Shown here: one piece after another, positions 54,106-61,922 of the stretch
Layout: every line of letters begins with the position of its first letter
How positions within the stretch are numbered: position 1 is the first letter of the stretch
From: Nitrospirota bacterium
Lineage (GTDB): Bacteria > Nitrospirota > Thermodesulfovibrionia > Thermodesulfovibrionales > Dissulfurispiraceae
Length of the DNA: 64,000 bases
Reading direction: 5' to 3'
Assembly (NCBI GenBank): GCA_016936655.1
Contig: JAFGXL010000008.1
Location: forward strand, 1-64,000
The notes under the pieces: generated by a model
The model's database searches: none
The model's input: only the letters and a program-made list of their open reading frames with translations
What the model was told of the DNA's origin: nothing
Program-made: the position numbers and the translations under genes

Positions 54106-55416
54106 ATGTCTGAAAATTATAAGAAGAAGTATTGTCTCATAACCTTTGGCTGTCAGATGAATGAGCACGATTCAGAGCGTATCGCAGGTCTGCTTAGGGC
54201 AGACAACTACACTGAAACTGATATCCCCAAAGAAGCTGATCTGATTATCCTGAATACATGCAGCATCCGTCAAAAAGCTGAACAGAAGGTATTTAGCATG
54301 ATCGGAAGGCTTAAAAAACTTAAGCATACCAGGCCGGATCTAAAGATAATGCTTGCGGGTTGTATAGCCCAGCATAGAGGTAAGTCGATTTTTAGACGCG
54401 CGCCATCAATTGATTATGTTGTTGGTCCTCAAAATATCAATAAAATACCAGACATTATAAAGAACGGGGCAGGGCAGTTATTAATTGCGGATAATCTAGA
54501 TCTGAAACTGCTTAATCTGCCTGCTGTGCGCAAAGATAGCTTCAGGGCATGGGTAAATATAATATATGGTTGTAATAATTTCTGCAGCTACTGTATTGTG
54601 CCTTATACAAGGGGTAGAGAGGTTAGCAGACCTTCTGATGATATTGTTAATGAAGTGGCAGGTCTGGTATCAGACGGCTATAAAGAAATAACGCTGCTAG
54701 GGCAGAATGTAAACTCTTATTCTGATTCAATGAGTTTTGCAGGACTGCTTAAAGAACTGGATAAGATTAAAGGTATTCAGAGGCTAAGATTTATGACTTC
54801 TCATCCAAAGGATATTTCTGATGAGTTGATATTTGCTGTGCGAGATCTTGGCAGTCTTTGCGAACATATTCATTTACCTTTGCAGTCAGGTTCAACAAGG
54901 ATATTGAATCTTATGAATAGAAAATATACACGAGATGATTATATGAAAAAGATTGAGATGATTAAAAATACTATTCCCGGCGTATCGATTACAACCGATA
55001 TTATTGTTGGTTTTCCGGGCGAGTCAGATCAAGATCATAAAATGACTATACAAACTATTAAAGACATTGGCTACGACGGCATGTATGCTTTTAAATACTC
55101 TCCAAGAGAAGGCACAAAAGCAGCTACGCTTGATGATCAGGTTGATGAGGCCATAAAGGAAGATAGGTTGGATGAGCTGCTTGTTTGTCAGGATTTAATT
55201 ACAGAAAATATAAACAGAAGGCTCGAAGGAAGCATTTTAGAAGTGCTTGTCGAGTCTACTGATACTATTTCTGGAGGCTTTATGACAGGAAGAACAAGAA
55301 ATAATAAAATAGTTACTATTGCTGCGGATCAAAAACTAGAAGTTGGATCATTTGTAGATATTGAAATAACAGAGGGGTATAGGCATAATCTTAAAGGTAA
55401 ACCTGCAATAAGATGA
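54106..55416 (+). CDS. miaB: tRNA-2-methylthio-N6-dimethylallyladenosine synthase MiaB
   Basis: Radical-SAM enzyme that methylthiolates A37 of tRNA. 436 residues: UPF0004 cluster-binding domain (FGCQMNEHDSE), radical-SAM CxxxCxxC in YGCNNFCSYCIVP, RGREVSRP, and a carboxy-terminal TRAM domain (about 370-436). Stop overlaps the next gene in an ATGA junction. Confidence 0.95.
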   Translation: MSENYKKKYCLITFGCQMNEHDSERIAGLLRADNYTETDIPKEADLIILNTCSIRQKAEQKVFSMIGRLKKLKHTRPDLKIMLAGCIAQHRGKSIFRRAPSIDYVVGPQNINKIPDIIKNGAGQLLIADNLDLKLLNLPAVRKDSFRAWVNIIYGCNNFCSYCIVPYTRGREVSRPSDDIVNEVAGLVSDGYKEITLLGQNVNSYSDSMSFAGLLKELDKIKGIQRLRFMTSHPKDISDELIFAVRDLGSLCEHIHLPLQSGSTRILNLMNRKYTRDDYMKKIEMIKNTIPGVSITTDIIVGFPGESDQDHKMTIQTIKDIGYDGMYAFKYSPREGTKAATLDDQVDEAIKEDRLDELLVCQDLITENINRRLEGSILEVLVESTDTISGGFMTGRTRNNKIVTIAADQKLEVGSFVDIEITEGYRHNLKGKPAIR

Positions 55417-56660
55417 GAGTTGCCATATTAACACTAGGATGCAGGACTAACCAGGCAGAGAGCTTTATGCTTGAGCAGCAGCTGCAGTCGGCTGGTCATC
55501 ATATAGTCGGACTTTCTGAGTCTCCTGACTTCGCAGTCATTAATACATGCACAGTTACAGAAAAGGCAGATCACCAGTCTGAGCATATGATAAGAAGTGC
55601 GCTCAAAAAGAGCAGTGTTGTTATTTCTACAGGATGTTTTTCGCAGCTCAAAAGCTCTGAGCTTTATAATAAATACCCAACTATAACGATTGTTCAAAAT
55701 AAGGATAAAGATAATTTAATCAATTTGATAGACAGCTGTAGTAAAAGCAATAAATTAGGTATTTTGTATGGTTCACGGCATAGGCCTTCTCTAAAGGTTC
55801 AGGATGGGTGCAACTTTTCCTGCGCATACTGTACAATTCCTCTGGCGCGTGGCGCATCAAAAAGCAGGGCGATTGATGATGTTATAGAAGATGTGGTTAG
55901 GCTTGAACAGGCAGGCTATAACGAAGTTGTTTTATGCGGAATACATTTAGGACTATACGGCAAGGATTTAAAACCTTTAGTATCTATTGATAATCTGCTT
56001 AATGTATTACTTGAGGTTACTGAATCTATACGCTTTAGACTCAGCTCAATAGAGATTACTGAAGTCAGTGATGAGCTTATAGGTATAATTAAAAACAACA
56101 GCAGAGTATGCAGGCATCTGCATCTGCCTATGCAGAGCGGTGACAATAAGATTCTTGAGAGCATGAACAGATTTTATACTGTAAAACAGTTTAGCGATAG
56201 AATTAAAAAGATCTCTTCAACAATACCTAATATATCGCTTGGCACAGATGTTATAGTCGGATTTCCAGGAGAGACAGATCAGAGCTTTAATAGAACCAAG
56301 TCTATTATTAACGATCTGCCAATAACATATCTGCATGCATTCCCTTACTCAAAGAGGCCAAATACAGCAGCTCTGAAGCTTGACGGGCATATGGACGATT
56401 ACATAAAAAGAGACCGGGTTGATAAGTTAAGAGAGTTGTCAGCATCAAAGAAAAGAGCCTTTATACGGGCTAATCTCTCTAAAACCCTTGCTGTTGTTAC
56501 TGAATCTATTGATAGCGGTCATATAAACGGAACTACAGATAATTATATCAAGGTTTTGATGAAACTCTCTGACGAGCTCAGGCCTGGAATGCTTGTCAAT
56601 ACACGCATTGAAGAGAGCTCTTCCGGCCAGATTATCGCATATGCTGTAAAAAAATCTTAA
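55413..56660 (+). CDS. mtaB: tRNA threonylcarbamoyladenosine methylthiotransferase MtaB
   Basis: Companion radical-SAM enzyme acting on t6A37 in ANN-reading tRNAs. 415 residues: LGCRTNQAES in the UPF0004 domain, DGCNFSCAYCTIPLARGASKSR radical-SAM cluster and a TRAM-like end. MtaB differs from MiaB in the RGxSKSR stretch. Adjacent miaB-mtaB paralogues translated by coupling suggest joint control of A37 thiolation. Confidence 0.9.
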   Translation: MRVAILTLGCRTNQAESFMLEQQLQSAGHHIVGLSESPDFAVINTCTVTEKADHQSEHMIRSALKKSSVVISTGCFSQLKSSELYNKYPTITIVQNKDKDNLINLIDSCSKSNKLGILYGSRHRPSLKVQDGCNFSCAYCTIPLARGASKSRAIDDVIEDVVRLEQAGYNEVVLCGIHLGLYGKDLKPLVSIDNLLNVLLEVTESIRFRLSSIEITEVSDELIGIIKNNSRVCRHLHLPMQSGDNKILESMNRFYTVKQFSDRIKKISSTIPNISLGTDVIVGFPGETDQSFNRTKSIINDLPITYLHAFPYSKRPNTAALKLDGHMDDYIKRDRVDKLRELSASKKRAFIRANLSKTLAVVTESIDSGHINGTTDNYIKVLMKLSDELRPGMLVNTRIEESSSGQIIAYAVKKS

Positions 56661-57029
56661 CCTCCTGTTAATGCGTGTTATTTCCCCTGCCTGTTTTTTA
56701 ATCAATTCAATACAACCCTTGAAATTCGGTAATCGCAGCGCGATGAGTGATATCTTAACAACAAGTTATCAACATCACGCGTTTATTTATAATGTCCGAT
56801 AAGATATATTATGTAAAGTTTAATATTCTTGGCGCAGCTTTCGCGTGTTGTCCTTTTACAAGTCTCTGATTTTGTGACTTCTTATTTTTACACTCAGATA
56901 TCTGGTTTCATTATACCAAGAGAACTATTTTTATCTTGTTCCTAATATATATTAATAAAATTATCTGGCGTATGATGTGAGTTTTACTGTAAATTAAATA
57001 CCTGATCTATTAATCTGGAGGAATTGAGA
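56661..57029. other. AT-rich non-coding region upstream of proS
   Basis: No gene seen in 370 bases. It contains an imperfect inverted repeat with CGCG arms (56739-56742 and 56778-56781) and a TTATCAACA word (56766-56774) inside that hairpin region. No T-box motif for proS was recognised. Confidence 0.55.
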
Positions 57030-58718
57030 ATGTACTTTTCTAAGATGTTAATCCCTACTCTGAGAGATGTGCCTGCAGATGCAGAGGCCGTGAGTCATAA
57101 ATTAATGTTGAGAGCTGGTTATGTGCGCCAGCTTGCTGCAGGTTTATATATATATTTGCCATTAGCTCTTCGTGTAATGAATAAAATCAACTCTATTTTA
57201 AGGCAAGAGATGAACTTCATAAATGCACAGGAGATAACAATGCCTGTGCTGCACCCAGCAGAGATATGGCAGAAGACAGGCAGATGGTATGAGATTAAAG
57301 ACGAGATGTTCAGACTTAAAGATAGAACTGATCGTGATATGTGCCTTGGCATGACTCATGAGGAGATTATGACCTGGCTAGCTGCGCGAGAGATCCGTTC
57401 TTACCGCGACCTTCCACAGTCATGGTATCAGATACAGACAAAGCTTAGGGATGAGGCGCGCCCAAAAAGCGGCATTCTGCGCACACGTGAATTTACAATG
57501 AAAGACAGCTACAGCTTTGATGCTGATGAGGCAGGCTTAGATGTTAGTTATGCAAATCATGCGGAAGCCTATCACAGAATTTTCAATAGATGCGGACTCA
57601 GGTTTTATCAGGTAGAGTCAGATCCAGGAATGATGGGAGGCGCAACAGCTCATGAATTTATGGCTCCAAGCTCTGCTGGTGAAGATGAAATTGTTATATG
57701 TAATTCATGCGGTTATGTGGCAAATATTGAAGTCGCTTCTTCAATTCATACAAAGACGGAAGATCTGGACTGCTCATATCAAGAAGTGCATACTCCTGGC
57801 AAAAAGAGCATAAAAGATGTCTCTGCATTTTTAGGCTTAGCGCCGACAAATCTGTTAAAAAGCCTTCTTGTCATGTGTTCAGATACACCTATGCTTGTAT
57901 TACTTAGAGGCGATCAGGAGCTGCACGAAAAGAAGCTCCTGAAGCTGGTCGGAAAATTCAGACCTGCATCAAATGATGAAATTATAAATACATTAGGAGT
58001 GGAGGCGGGCTTTATTGGTCCTATGTCTCACGATATAAAAATAATCTCTGACCCTTCCCTTAAATCCGGCATGTTTGTAGCTGGCGCTAACAAATCAGAT
58101 TATCATGTAAAAGGTATTAAGGCTGATACACACTTTAAAGCTGAATGGCATGACATTCATGTTGCAAAAGCTGGGGATGGATGCCCAAAATGCGGAAAGA
58201 TTCTCTCATCTGAAGCCGTGATAGAGATTGGGAATATATTCAAGCTTGGAACTAAATACTCAAAACCCTTAAATGCTGTTTATCTGGACAGTAATGGCAA
58301 GGAAAACCCTATCATTATGGGCAGCTACGGCATTGGTCCTGCAAGAATAGCAGCAGCTGCAATTGAACAGAATAATGATAAGGACGGCATAATCTGGCCA
58401 AAAAATATAGCTCCATTCGATATCCAGATAAGCCCTCTTAATCTTTCTGATCAGGCAACAAGAGATACTCTGGATGCTATGTATAAAGAACTCTCACCAA
58501 AAGGATTCGAGATACTAGTGGATGACAGAGACGAACGACCGGGAGTAAAGTTTAAGGACGCAGACTTGATAGGCATTCCTATTCATATAATACTTGGTGA
58601 AAAATCTTTAAAAGAGGGGCTCGTTGAGATTAAGACAAGAAAAACCAGAGAGTCCGCCAAGATTAATGTTAATGATGCTGTTAATGCTGCTATAAAGGCA
58701 CATTCAGAAGCCTTTTAA
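57030..58718 (+). CDS. proS: Proline--tRNA ligase
   Basis: Class II synthetase, about 562 residues with the bacterial-type insertion editing domain. Motif 2 (TKLRDEARPKSGILRTREFTMKDSYSF), motif 3 (GSYGIGPARIAAAAIEQ) and the HGTH-like start region LAAGLYIYLPLALRVM are intact. The start is ATG 57030 (GGAGG 57017-57021) rather than TTG 57024. Confidence 0.96.
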   Translation: MYFSKMLIPTLRDVPADAEAVSHKLMLRAGYVRQLAAGLYIYLPLALRVMNKINSILRQEMNFINAQEITMPVLHPAEIWQKTGRWYEIKDEMFRLKDRTDRDMCLGMTHEEIMTWLAAREIRSYRDLPQSWYQIQTKLRDEARPKSGILRTREFTMKDSYSFDADEAGLDVSYANHAEAYHRIFNRCGLRFYQVESDPGMMGGATAHEFMAPSSAGEDEIVICNSCGYVANIEVASSIHTKTEDLDCSYQEVHTPGKKSIKDVSAFLGLAPTNLLKSLLVMCSDTPMLVLLRGDQELHEKKLLKLVGKFRPASNDEIINTLGVEAGFIGPMSHDIKIISDPSLKSGMFVAGANKSDYHVKGIKADTHFKAEWHDIHVAKAGDGCPKCGKILSSEAVIEIGNIFKLGTKYSKPLNAVYLDSNGKENPIIMGSYGIGPARIAAAAIEQNNDKDGIIWPKNIAPFDIQISPLNLSDQATRDTLDAMYKELSPKGFEILVDDRDERPGVKFKDADLIGIPIHIILGEKSLKEGLVEIKTRKTRESAKINVNDAVNAAIKAHSEAF

Positions 58719-58726
58719 AATACTTT

Positions 58727-59638
58727 ATGCATCGAGACTTTGCTGTAATTGATATCGGCACTAACACAATAAGACTGATAATCGCCTCTGTTAAAGACGG
58801 TAGGCTTGTACGCAGGGTGTCCCGACGCGTTGCTGCAAGGCTTGGCGCTAAAATTAATGATACAGGCAAGCTCGATACAGAAGGCATGAATAAGGCGCTT
58901 GATGCATTACAGTCATTCAGTCAAACAATAAACTTATACAATGTTGTATCAATAAAGGCCGTAGGCACTTATGCCCTTCGCGTAGCTGCCAATTCCAAGC
59001 AGTTTATAAAAGAAGCAGCTGACAAGACAGGGATTAGTATAGATGTAATATCGGGTGAGCAAGAGGCTGATCTTACGCTAAAAGGCATAACAGCCGGCTG
59101 CCCTTCCCTGACACCTCCTTATGTGCTTATAGATATTGGCGGAGGAAGCACAGAATTGATAAGTGTTTCAGAAAATACAAGACAGAGGAGCATACCAGTA
59201 GGAGCTGTAAAACTTCATGATAAGTTATTCAGCGGCCAGCACCAGATAGATATCTCAATTAAAGAGTCTCGAGTCTATTTATCAGAACTTTTTAAAAAAA
59301 TCGTTCCTAATATTTCAGATGGATTATTGCATGTCGCGGCTACTGGCGGCACAGCAACAACATTGGCAGCTATAGATATGCAGCTGGAATACTATGACCC
59401 TGAAAAGGTGCATGGACATCTGATTAGCTTGAGGAAGATTGATAAAATAATCGAGAATTTATCTTCTATTCCGATGGAAAAAAGGCCGGATGTAAAAGGA
59501 TTAGAAAAAGACAGGGCGGATATAATCATACCGGGTGCGCTAATATTGTCATCAATCGTCAGCATGCTTCCTGCTTCATCAGTAGTTATAAGCGATTACG
59601 GACTTCTTGAGGCACTTATATTTGACGCTTCAGAGTGA
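58727..59638 (+). CDS. Ppx/GppA-family exopolyphosphatase/guanosine pentaphosphatase
   Basis: 303 residues of the Ppx/GppA actin-like fold: DIGTNTIRLIIASV, GTYALRVAANSKQF, ISGEQEADLTLKGI, IDIGGGSTELISV and ATGGTATTLAAID. The short, single-domain form lacks the carboxy-terminal HD-like domain of E. coli Ppx. Substrate (polyphosphate or pppGpp) cannot be decided. Confidence 0.9.
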   Translation: MHRDFAVIDIGTNTIRLIIASVKDGRLVRRVSRRVAARLGAKINDTGKLDTEGMNKALDALQSFSQTINLYNVVSIKAVGTYALRVAANSKQFIKEAADKTGISIDVISGEQEADLTLKGITAGCPSLTPPYVLIDIGGGSTELISVSENTRQRSIPVGAVKLHDKLFSGQHQIDISIKESRVYLSELFKKIVPNISDGLLHVAATGGTATTLAAIDMQLEYYDPEKVHGHLISLRKIDKIIENLSSIPMEKRPDVKGLEKDRADIIIPGALILSSIVSMLPASSVVISDYGLLEALIFDASE

Positions 59639-59671
59639 CAAAGATATAGATTTTCACTCTGTATATTGTGG

Positions 59672-59677
59672 TATTAT
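59672..59677 (+). promoter_or_regulatory. Candidate -10 box before the ferredoxin oxidoreductase genes
   Basis: TATTAT lies six bases before ATG 59684, which has no Shine-Dalgarno. A matching -35 was not evident. Confidence 0.3.
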
Positions 59678-59683
59678 TAAAAA

Positions 59684-60436
59684 ATGAACATAATATTTGA
59701 CAGGCCAGAGAGCCTCAAAAAAACCAACTTCAGATATTGCCCCGGTTGCGGTCACAGTATAATTCACAGAATCATCGCAGAGACTATTGATAAACTCGGC
59801 ATAAGAGAACAGACGATCGGCATAGCTCCTGTTGGATGCGCTGTATTTGCTTATGACTATTTCAATATTGATATGATAGAGGTTCCTCATGGCAGGCCGC
59901 CTGCTGCTGCAACAGGCATGAAGAGAGTTCTTCCTGACAAAATAATATTCTCTTATCAGGGCGATGGAGACCTTGCTGCTATAGGAACAGCGGAAATAAT
60001 CCATGCGGCAAACAGAGGCGAAAACCTCTCAATGTTCTTTGTTAACAACACCACCTACGGAATGACAGGCGGACAGATGGCTCCAACCACACTTGCGGGT
60101 CAGAGAACATCTACTACACCAAAAGGAAGAAGCACAGAATCAGCCGGTCATCCTATAAGAGTTGCAGAGCTCCTGTCAAATCTTGATGGTGTTAAATTTT
60201 CGGCCAGAGCTGCTGTTGATTCTTTTAAAAATATTGCTGCAACAAAAAAACTTGTCGAGAAGGTATTCTTGAATCAGATCAACGGCAAGGGGTTCAGCTT
60301 TCTTGAGATACTCTCACCATGCCCAACAGACTGGGGCATGACGCCTGAAAAGTCGATTGCATGGCTCAGGGAAAATATGATCCCATTCTATCAGCTGGGC
60401 ATTATAAAAGACCTGACAGATCAGGAGAAAAAATGA
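59684..60436 (+). CDS. 2-oxoacid:ferredoxin oxidoreductase beta subunit
   Basis: Thiamine-diphosphate subunit; 250 residues. TPP-binding GDGDLAAIGTAEIIHAANRG and FFVNNTTYGMTGGQMAPTT, with an amino-terminal RYCPGCGHSII cluster motif. Homologues are KorB/VorB types. The alpha (substrate-binding) gene is not immediately upstream; the preceding gene is the Ppx/GppA protein, so the partner must be encoded elsewhere. Overlaps the gamma gene in an ATGA junction. Confidence 0.92.
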   Translation: MNIIFDRPESLKKTNFRYCPGCGHSIIHRIIAETIDKLGIREQTIGIAPVGCAVFAYDYFNIDMIEVPHGRPPAAATGMKRVLPDKIIFSYQGDGDLAAIGTAEIIHAANRGENLSMFFVNNTTYGMTGGQMAPTTLAGQRTSTTPKGRSTESAGHPIRVAELLSNLDGVKFSARAAVDSFKNIAATKKLVEKVFLNQINGKGFSFLEILSPCPTDWGMTPEKSIAWLRENMIPFYQLGIIKDLTDQEKK

Positions 60437-60966
60437 CAAAAAGGATAATAATAGCAGGTTCCGGAGGACAGGGGGTGCTCTTCCTTGGGAAGCTTTTAGC
60501 ATATACAGCTATGCTGGAGGATAGAGAGGTCACCTGGTTCCCATCATACGGTGCAGAAATGCGGGGCGGAACTGCAAACTGCACAGTTGTTATATCTGAC
60601 GACATAATCGGCTCTCCTGTAGTAAGGAACCCAGATATTCTGATAACACTTAACGAAGCATCATACAGGAAGTTCGGACCTGCTGTTAAAAGCGACGGAC
60701 TTATACTTTATGACTCAACAATAAAGAGCATGCCTGAAGGAATACAGTCAGTGACAAAGAGTATAGATGCAACATCTCTTGCAGCATCCATGAATGTTCC
60801 TGGTTCTGCAAACATGGCTATGGTCGGCGCCTGTGCAGCTGCTGACATTATATCTCTTGATGCTGCTTTTAACGCGCTTGAGGCAGTGACTCCACCAAGG
60901 AGAAGAGACTCGCTAGAACTAAATAAAAAAATAATTACTACAGTATATGAAAACTCAAAAAATTAG
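60433..60966 (+). CDS. 2-oxoacid:ferredoxin oxidoreductase gamma subunit
   Basis: 177 residues from ATG 60433 (AGGAG upstream): IIIAGSGGQGVLFLGKLLAYTAM, EVTWFPSYGAEMRGGTANCTVVIS, and a regular carboxy region that ends KIITTVYENSKN. Structural subunit contacting alpha and beta. A longer frame from 60361 would lie within the beta gene and was rejected. Overlaps the acetyltransferase gene by 20 bases. Confidence 0.92.
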   Translation: MTKRIIIAGSGGQGVLFLGKLLAYTAMLEDREVTWFPSYGAEMRGGTANCTVVISDDIIGSPVVRNPDILITLNEASYRKFGPAVKSDGLILYDSTIKSMPEGIQSVTKSIDATSLAASMNVPGSANMAMVGACAAADIISLDAAFNALEAVTPPRRRDSLELNKKIITTVYENSKN

Positions 60967-61408
60967 AAGAGCAACAATATCTGATGCAAAGACCATTCAT
61001 AAGCTCGTTAATGATCATGCGAGAAAAGAACAGATGCTCCCGCGCTCTCTAAATGACATATATGAGTGCATCAGAGACTTCTTTGTTTATGACGAGTCGA
61101 GCGCAATAAAAGGTGTATGCGCACTTAAGATAGTTTGGGAAGATCTTGCAGAGGTTCGCTCATTGGTTGTTGCAGATGAATTTCAGGGGAAGGGAATAGG
61201 CACGAGTCTGGTAAAAAAATGTTTAGAGGATGCAGTTAATCTTGGAGTGACAAGGGTTTTTTCTCTGACTTACAGAGTAGACTTCTTTAAAAGACTCGGG
61301 TTTAAGGATATAAATAAAAACAAGCTGCCTCAGAAAATTTGGGGGGATTGCCTAAAATGCCATAAATTCCCTGACTGTGACGAGACCGCAGTGATAATAA
61401 ATCTTTAG
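60947..61408 (+). CDS. N-acetylglutamate synthase-like GNAT acetyltransferase
   Basis: 153 residues. GNAT acetyl-CoA loop VVADEFQGKGIGTSLVKKCLEDA with the conserved RVDFFKRLGF, and a terminal ArgA-short-form signature LPQKIWGDCLKCHKFPDCDE. Known members acetylate glutamate at the start of arginine synthesis; no other arg gene is in the window, so assignment is by family resemblance. Starts within the gamma gene and converges on the SurA-like gene, with overlapping stops. Confidence 0.8.
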   Translation: MKTQKIRRATISDAKTIHKLVNDHARKEQMLPRSLNDIYECIRDFFVYDESSAIKGVCALKIVWEDLAEVRSLVVADEFQGKGIGTSLVKKCLEDAVNLGVTRVFSLTYRVDFFKRLGFKDINKNKLPQKIWGDCLKCHKFPDCDETAVIINL

Positions 61409-61917
61409 TCTTCGAGCCTTACTCTGATATCTGACTGCATTCTAAGTGTATTTATAAGCTCTTTTATTTTTTTATTCTTATTTAATTCGTAAAGATACCG
61501 TTCAATCTCATCATGCACAGCCATATATTCTTTGCCTCCAAACTCTTTACTGTTTTTATTGTAAAAGTCCTGAATTTCCTCTTCTCTAATAATTATGCCT
61601 GATTCGACTTTTATATCAAAATATTCCTTGATCATATTATCAGGATTTGTCTCATCGAGCCTCATCTCTTTTGCCTCCTGATAAACAAGCATGCGGTTTA
61701 TTACAGACTGTAGGGCTTCCGCTTTTGTTATCGACGGAGACCGCTCTTTTATTTTCTCGTAATTTTTCAAAAATTCCGACCTCACAACAGGCACGCCGTT
61801 TACAACAGCGACAACTCTGTCAATTATCATATGATCATCAGATGAAAGAGAGATGTATGGATTAGCAGCCATAAGCAAAACAATCAAAAAGGTGTATTTA
61901 AAATATTTTTTTATCAT
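61405..61917 (-). CDS. SurA-N-like periplasmic chaperone, no PPIase domain
   Basis: 170 residues: signal peptide, then a SurA amino-terminal-like domain (IIDRVVAVVNGVPVVRSEFLKNYEK and ALQSVINRMLVYQEAKEM), a helical stretch and a short carboxy helix. The parvulin PPIase domain of SurA is missing. It lies 5 bases downstream of the Omp85 gene in the same orientation, so a role as a chaperone for outer-membrane proteins is likely. Confidence 0.75.
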   Translation of the reverse strand: MIKKYFKYTFLIVLLMAANPYISLSSDDHMIIDRVVAVVNGVPVVRSEFLKNYEKIKERSPSITKAEALQSVINRMLVYQEAKEMRLDETNPDNMIKEYFDIKVESGIIIREEEIQDFYNKNSKEFGGKEYMAVHDEIERYLYELNKNKKIKELINTLRMQSDIRVRLED

Positions 61918-61922
61918 TTTTA

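Noticed and set aside
56661-57029. T-box leader or replication origin before proS
   Set aside because: The conserved T-box word (AGGGTGGNACCGCG) is absent, and a single TTATCAACA word does not make an origin.
60361-60432. Gamma-subunit start at 60361
   Set aside because: It lies within the beta gene; ATG 60433 has AGGAG before it and starts the conserved glycine-rich motif.
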